DNA of 39,039 bases from Alphaproteobacteria bacterium (lineage in GTDB: Bacteria; Pseudomonadota; Alphaproteobacteria; SMXQ01). Made by a program: the position numbers and the translations under genes. The notes below the pieces were generated by a model. It ran no database searches. It saw only the letters and a list, made by a program, of their open reading frames with translations, and had not been told where the DNA came from. The DNA is taken from the NCBI GenBank assembly GCA_030831315.1, contig JAURLI010000032.1, positions 1 to 39,039 on the forward strand. The letters are read 5' to 3'. Every line of letters starts with the position of its first letter. Within the stretch, counting starts at the first letter, position 1. Shown in pieces: positions 35,526-39,039 of the stretch.

Positions 35526-35553
35526 TTGACCGTCTACCCCCCACCGCTAAGAT
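35526..35553 (+). promoter_or_regulatory. Sigma70-like promoter for the gcv operon
   Basis: TTGACC (35526-35531) and TAAGAT (35548-35553) are separated by 16 bases. The predicted start, near 35560, would place the glycine riboswitch about 20 bases into the leader, which is the expected arrangement. Confidence 0.6.
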
Positions 35554-35582
35554 GCCTTTGCCAATAGGACACGTCATGTGAT

Positions 35583-35773
35583 CCCTGCGGGAGAGATCGG
35601 CCGGGCCCAGCCCGTCCGGCGCCGAAGGAGCAACCGCCCCGGAAACTCTCAGGCAAAAGGACCGCAGGGGGATGGCACTCTGGAAAGCAGGCGCGGGGGT
35701 TTGCCGCGTCTCACCGAAGATGTAAGCCGGGCCGTTTTTCCCCGGTGATTCTTTCAGGTTCTGGGACAGATGG
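35583..35773 (+). ncRNA. Tandem glycine riboswitch (two aptamers)
   Basis: Aptamer 1 is closed by P1 CCCTGCGG (35583-35590) with CCGCAGGG (35662-35669) and contains the conserved GGGAGAG, GCGCCGAAGGAGCAA and GGAAACTCTCAGGCAAAAGGACC. Aptamer 2 begins with GGCACTCTGGAAAGC, contains CACCGAAGATGTAAGCC, and ends with TTCTTTCAGGTTCTGGGACAGA near 35770. Joined aptamers with a short linker are the standard glycine-sensing form. It lies in the leader of gcvT, so glycine is expected to switch on glycine cleavage, the usual role of this class upstream of gcv genes. Confidence 0.95.
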
Positions 35774-35809
35774 GGCGCGGGCAGCGGTCATGTGGCCGTT
35801 TGCGCGCCC
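35773..35809 (+). promoter_or_regulatory. Possible expression-platform stem after the glycine riboswitch
   Basis: GGGCGCG (35773-35779) and CGCGCCC (35803-35809) form a perfect seven-pair stem right after aptamer 2 and five bases before the gcvT ribosome-binding site GGGAGA (35815-35820). There is no T-run, so control, if any, would be at translation initiation. The role is inferred. Confidence 0.4.
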
Positions 35810-35826
35810 TCGACGGGAGACCCAGA

Positions 35827-36951
35827 GTGCCGAGTGCCGATACTGTCCCTGCCAAGCTTTTGCGCACGCCGCTGCACGCCCTTCATGTCGAACTGGGGGC
35901 CAAGATGGTGCCTTTCGCCGGCTACGACATGCCGGTGCAGTATCCTGACGGCATTCTCAAGGAACACCTGCACTGCCGCGCCGCGGCAGGGCTGTTCGAC
36001 GTTTCTCACATGGGCCAGGCGCGCATCGACGGTGACGGCGCCATCGCCGCCTTCGAGGCGCTGGTTCCGGGCGACATCGCCGCCCTTGCGCCCGGGCGCA
36101 TGCGCTACACCATGTTCACCAATGATGCGGGCGGCATCCTCGACGACCTGATGGTGACGGCGCGCGCCGACGGCGGCCTGTTCGTGGTGCTGAATGCCGC
36201 CTGCAAGACGGCGGACATGAAGCACCTGCGCGCAGGGCTGTCGGGCGCTGCCAAGGCGACGCTGATGGAAGACAAGGCGCTTCTCGCCCTGCAGGGCCCC
36301 GCTGCCGTCGCTGTCATGGCGCGGCTTGCGCCGGGGGCGGAAAAGATGGCCTTCATGTCGGCGGCGGCGATGGACGTCGCGGGCATCGGCTGTTTCGTGT
36401 CGCGTTCGGGCTACACCGGCGATGACGGTTACGAGATTTCGGTACCCGCAGCGCGGGCCGAGGAGCTTGCCCGCAGGCTGCTGGGCGAGCCGGAGGTGGC
36501 GCCGATTGGTCTCGGCGCCCGCGACACGCTCCGTCTTGAAGCCGGGCTCTGTCTTTACGGCCACGACATCGACACCACGACCAGCCCGATCGAAGCCGGC
36601 CTTGCCTGGACCATATCGAAGCGCCGCCGCGCTGAAGGGGGCTTTCCGGGTGCTGCGCGCATCCAGGGCGAACTGGCCTCCGGACCCATCCGCAAGCGCG
36701 TCGGCATCCGCCCCGAAGGCCGGGCACCTGCGCGCGAGGGCACGGCCATCGCCGATGGCGCGGGCAAGCCCGTCGGCGCCGTCACCTCGGGCGGTTTTTC
36801 GCCGACGCTTTCGGCCCCCATCGCCATGGGCTACGTCGCCGCCGCCCAGGCCGCCGCCGATACGGCGCTGGCGCTCGATGTGCGCGGCAAGGCCCTGCCG
36901 GCCCGCGTCGTGCCGATGCCTTTCGTTCCTCACCGCTATCACAAATCCTGA
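35827..36951 (+). CDS. gcvT: Aminomethyltransferase (glycine cleavage T protein)
   Basis: The T protein releases ammonia and passes the one-carbon unit to tetrahydrofolate. The 374-residue product starts with LLRTPLHALHVELGAKMVPFAGYDMPVQYPDG and contains GLFDVSHMGQ, YTMFTNDAGGILDDLMV, GYTGDDGYEISVP, LGARDTLRLEAGLCLYGHDID and TSGGFSPTLSAPIAMGYV. The start is GTG at 35827, with GGGAGA upstream; the ATG at 35770 in the same frame lies inside the riboswitch and is rejected. It is the first gene of the gcv operon, 19 bases before gcvH. Confidence 0.96.
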   Translation: MPSADTVPAKLLRTPLHALHVELGAKMVPFAGYDMPVQYPDGILKEHLHCRAAAGLFDVSHMGQARIDGDGAIAAFEALVPGDIAALAPGRMRYTMFTNDAGGILDDLMVTARADGGLFVVLNAACKTADMKHLRAGLSGAAKATLMEDKALLALQGPAAVAVMARLAPGAEKMAFMSAAAMDVAGIGCFVSRSGYTGDDGYEISVPAARAEELARRLLGEPEVAPIGLGARDTLRLEAGLCLYGHDIDTTTSPIEAGLAWTISKRRRAEGGFPGAARIQGELASGPIRKRVGIRPEGRAPAREGTAIADGAGKPVGAVTSGGFSPTLSAPIAMGYVAAAQAAADTALALDVRGKALPARVVPMPFVPHRYHKS

Positions 36952-36970
36952 CCCCAGCACGGAGCCCGTC

Positions 36971-37348
36971 ATGGCCGAGACCCGCTATACAACAGAACAC
37001 GAATGGATCCGCCTCGATGGCGGCGTCGCCACCGTCGGCATTTCCGAATATGCCCAGTCGCAACTGGGCGACGTCGTTTACGTCGAACTGCCCGAGGTCG
37101 GGCGCAAGGTCGCGCCCGGCGACGACATGGCGGTGGTCGAATCGGTCAAGGCCGCGAGCGAGGTCTACGCCCCGGTCGCGGGCGAGGTCGCCGAAGTGAA
37201 CCCGGCCCTTGCCGACAAGCCCGAAACCATCAACGACGACGCCGAAGGCGACGGCTGGTTCGTCAAGCTCGCGGGCGTCGATGCCGGCGCGCTCGGCGGC
37301 CTGATGGATGCCGACGCTTATCGCAAGTACGTCGAAACCCTCGCCTGA
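36971..37348 (+). CDS. gcvH: Glycine cleavage H protein
   Basis: The lipoyl carrier of the glycine cleavage complex; 125 residues. The lipoylated Lys60 is in [19 protein letters not shown], and [37 protein letters not shown] and the C-terminal GWFVKLA segment match the family. ATG 36971 follows a GGAG site. It lies between gcvT and gcvPA. Confidence 0.98.
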   Translation: MAETRYTTEHEWIRLDGGVATVGISEYAQSQLGDVVYVELPEVGRKVAPGDDMAVVESVKAASEVYAPVAGEVAEVNPALADKPETINDDAEGDGWFVKLAGVDAGALGGLMDADAYRKYVETLA

Positions 37349-37364
37349 GCAAGGACGGACCCCC

Positions 37365-38711
37365 ATGCGCTACCTGCCGCTCACCGCCGCCGACCGCGCC
37401 AGCATGCTGGCCGTGATCGGCGCCAAGGAGGTCGACGACCTGTTCGTCGACGTGCCGCGCTCGGCGCGCCTTTCCGCCCCCGTGGACCTGCCCGCCCACG
37501 CGGGCGAGATCGAGGTCGAGCGCGCGCTGCGCGCCCTTGCGGGCCGGAACACGCCGGCGGGCGATGCGGCGAGCTTTCTCGGCGCCGGCGCCTACCGTCA
37601 TTTCATCCCGGCCGCCGTCGATCACCTGATCCAGCGCGGCGAGTTTCTGACGTCCTACACGCCCTACCAGCCCGAAATCAGTCAGGGCACCCTGCAATAC
37701 CTGTTCGAGTTCCAGACCCAGGTGGCGATGATCTCGGGCATGGAAATCGCCAATGCGTCCCTTTACGACGGCGCTTCGGGCGCGGCGGAAGCGGCGCTGA
37801 TGGCGCGCCGCGTCACCCGGCGCTCAGGCGTGATCGCTTCGGGCGGGCTGCACCCGCACTGGCGCGACACGGTGGCGACCCACCTGCACTGGTCCGACGC
37901 GGCGCTGACGGCGGCCCCCGCCGATGCGGAAGGCCGCGAAGACCTCGCCGCCATGATCACCGACGACACTGCCTGCGTCATCGTCCAGAACCCCGATGTC
38001 TTCGGCCATGTGCGCGATCTGTCGCCGCTGGCGGCCGCCTGCCAGGCGAAGGGGGCGCTGCTCGTCGTCTGCGTCGCCGAAGTGGCGTCGCTTGGCCTCG
38101 TCACCCCGCCGGGCGAGATGGGCTGCGATATTTTCGTGGGCGAGGGGCAGGGGCTTGGCCCCGGCCTCAATTTTGGCGGGCCGTACCTCGGCCTGTTCGC
38201 CACCCGCGAACGCTTCGTGCGCCAGATGCCCGGGCGCATCGCGGGCGAAACCCTGGACGCCGACGGCAAGCGCGGCTGGGTGCTGACGCTGTCGACGCGC
38301 GAACAGCATATCCGCCGCGAAAAGGCGACCAGCAACATCTGCACCAATTCCGGTCTCTGCGCGCTGGCCTTCACCATTCACATGTCGCTCTTGGGCGAGG
38401 AAGGCTTCAGGCGTCTTGCAAGGCTGAACCACGCCAATGCCTGCCGCATGGCGGACCGCTTCGCGGCGGTAAAGGGTGTCACCGTCCTGAACGATGCCTT
38501 CTTCAACGAGGTGACGGTGCGCTTGCCCGTCGCCGCCGGGCCGCTGGTCGATAGGCTCGCCCGCGACAAGGTTTTCGCGGGCGTGCCCGCAAGCCGTCTT
38601 TATCCCGGTGTCGCCGGCATGGAAAACCTGCTGATTTCGTGTGCCAGCGAAACCACGACTGAGGCCGATATCGAAGCCCTGGGCCGCGCCCTCGAAGGAG
38701 CCCTGCGATGA
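37365..38711 (+). CDS. gcvPA: Glycine dehydrogenase (decarboxylating) subunit 1
   Basis: The N-terminal half of the PLP-dependent P protein, encoded separately here as in many bacteria. The 448 residues contain [83 protein letters not shown] and [20 protein letters not shown]. The PLP lysine is on the other subunit. ATG 37365 lies 16 bases after gcvH, and the end overlaps gcvPB as ATGA. Confidence 0.97.
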   Translation: MRYLPLTAADRASMLAVIGAKEVDDLFVDVPRSARLSAPVDLPAHAGEIEVERALRALAGRNTPAGDAASFLGAGAYRHFIPAAVDHLIQRGEFLTSYTPYQPEISQGTLQYLFEFQTQVAMISGMEIANASLYDGASGAAEAALMARRVTRRSGVIASGGLHPHWRDTVATHLHWSDAALTAAPADAEGREDLAAMITDDTACVIVQNPDVFGHVRDLSPLAAACQAKGALLVVCVAEVASLGLVTPPGEMGCDIFVGEGQGLGPGLNFGGPYLGLFATRERFVRQMPGRIAGETLDADGKRGWVLTLSTREQHIRREKATSNICTNSGLCALAFTIHMSLLGEEGFRRLARLNHANACRMADRFAAVKGVTVLNDAFFNEVTVRLPVAAGPLVDRLARDKVFAGVPASRLYPGVAGMENLLISCASETTTEADIEALGRALEGALR

Positions 38712-39039
38712 GCGACACCAAGCCGACCGGCCCGCGCCGCGCCTCGGGCACCGTGGAAGCCGCCGTTGTGCCCACGGACGGCGGCCTCACCGGGACCGTT
38801 TCGGGCAACCGCGCCTTGGCTATCGAGGAATCGCTGATTTTCGAACAGGGAGAGGCCGGGCGCTGCGGCGTCGATCTGCCGGAGCCCGAAAACTTCAAGC
38901 CACGTTTGGGCGGTCTTGAACGCAAGGGCGCCATCGGCCTGCCCGGCCTGTCGGAGCCCGAAGTGGTGCGCCACTTCACCCGCCTGTCGCAGAAGAACTA
39001 CGCCATCGACGCAGGCCTGTTCCCGCTCGGCTCCTGCAC
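38708..39039 (+). CDS. gcvPB: Glycine dehydrogenase (decarboxylating) subunit 2, N-terminal part (cut by window edge)
   Basis: The C-terminal half of the split P protein, which carries the PLP lysine, begins here; 110 codons are present. [46 protein letters not shown] is diagnostic of subunit 2. It starts at ATG 38708, overlapping gcvPA by four bases, so equal synthesis of the two subunits is expected. The catalytic lysine lies beyond the window. Confidence 0.96.
   Translation, partial: MSDTKPTGPRRASGTVEAAVVPTDGGLTGTVSGNRALAIEESLIFEQGEAGRCGVDLPEPENFKPRLGGLERKGAIGLPGLSEPEVVRHFTRLSQKNYAIDAGLFPLGSC

Larger units (their letters stand above)
35455..35826. other. Regulatory region upstream of the glycine-cleavage operon
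   Basis: This 372-base stretch without a gene contains, in order, an inverted pair of DnaA-box sequences (35454-35513), a sigma70-like promoter (35526-35553), a tandem glycine riboswitch (35583-35773), a GC-rich stem (35773-35809) and the gcvT ribosome-binding site (35815-35820). Each is listed separately. Confidence 0.85.

Noticed and set aside
35770-35826. ATG 35770 as the gcvT start
   Set aside because: It falls at the 3' end of glycine aptamer 2 and the added residues are not family-like; GTG 35827 has a ribosome-binding site and normal N-terminus.

Overview
The window looks like an ordinary stretch of chromosome from a GC-rich alphaproteobacterium, probably Rhodospirillales-like (inference). 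The signs are an alphaproteobacterial DUF4170 gene, a plant/alphaproteobacterial-type glutamate-cysteine ligase, an aa3 oxidase locus with ctaB, ctaG, DUF983 and SURF1, a putative ETF-beta lysine methyltransferase, a mitochondrial-processing-peptidase-like M16 protease, a split glycine decarboxylase, and lipid A, Kdo and ubiquinone genes. I see no tRNA, rRNA, CRISPR array, insertion sequence or prophage gene. Most of the window is protein-coding with short spacers; the only gap over 300 bases is 35455-35826, which carries regulatory DNA and a riboswitch.

Layout. 1-5081 (minus): lpxK (cut by the window edge), waaA, an MsbA-type exporter and pmbA/tldE, an envelope and peptide-maturation block. 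5229-8060: an APC-family permease (plus), a YbjN-domain secreted-protein gene broken by two in-frame stops (minus) and an AT-richer FkbM-type methyltransferase (minus); this is the most accessory-looking part. 8061-13830: ubiD (minus), DUF4170, a lipoprotein and an overlapping gene of unknown function (plus), an EtfB-methyltransferase-like gene with ubiA (minus), and divergent rsmE. 13913-17435: gshA (plus), a membrane-anchored retropepsin-like protease and tldD (minus).

17706-28657 (plus) is a long, tightly packed cluster: coxB-coxA-ctaB-small CoxF-like ORF-ctaG-coxC-DUF983-surf1-M32 carboxypeptidase, then thrC-M16 peptidase-GNAT, with several ATGA overlaps. It encodes the core and assembly factors of cytochrome c oxidase followed by peptide and amino-acid functions. 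28670-34473 holds yqgE (minus), dsbD/scsB and a peroxiredoxin (plus), then rnhA, thrB and ispH (minus), with a strong bidirectional terminator between the convergent peroxiredoxin and rnhA genes. 34602-35454 is a dual-CDGSH iron-sulfur protein overlapping a lipoprotein gene. 35455-39039 is a glycine-cleavage operon, gcvT-gcvH-gcvPA-gcvPB (last gene cut), behind a tandem glycine riboswitch, a sigma70-like promoter and an inverted pair of perfect DnaA boxes.

No clearly new multi-gene system is visible. The best leads are the DnaA-box pair upstream of the gcv promoter, the doubly interrupted YbjN gene beside the low-GC FkbM gene, the TTG start and 12-codon upstream ORF of msbA, the uncharacterised lipoprotein/GGCT-like pair, and the ubiA-EtfB methyltransferase pairing. 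All family assignments come from reading motifs and recalled family features; no database search was run.
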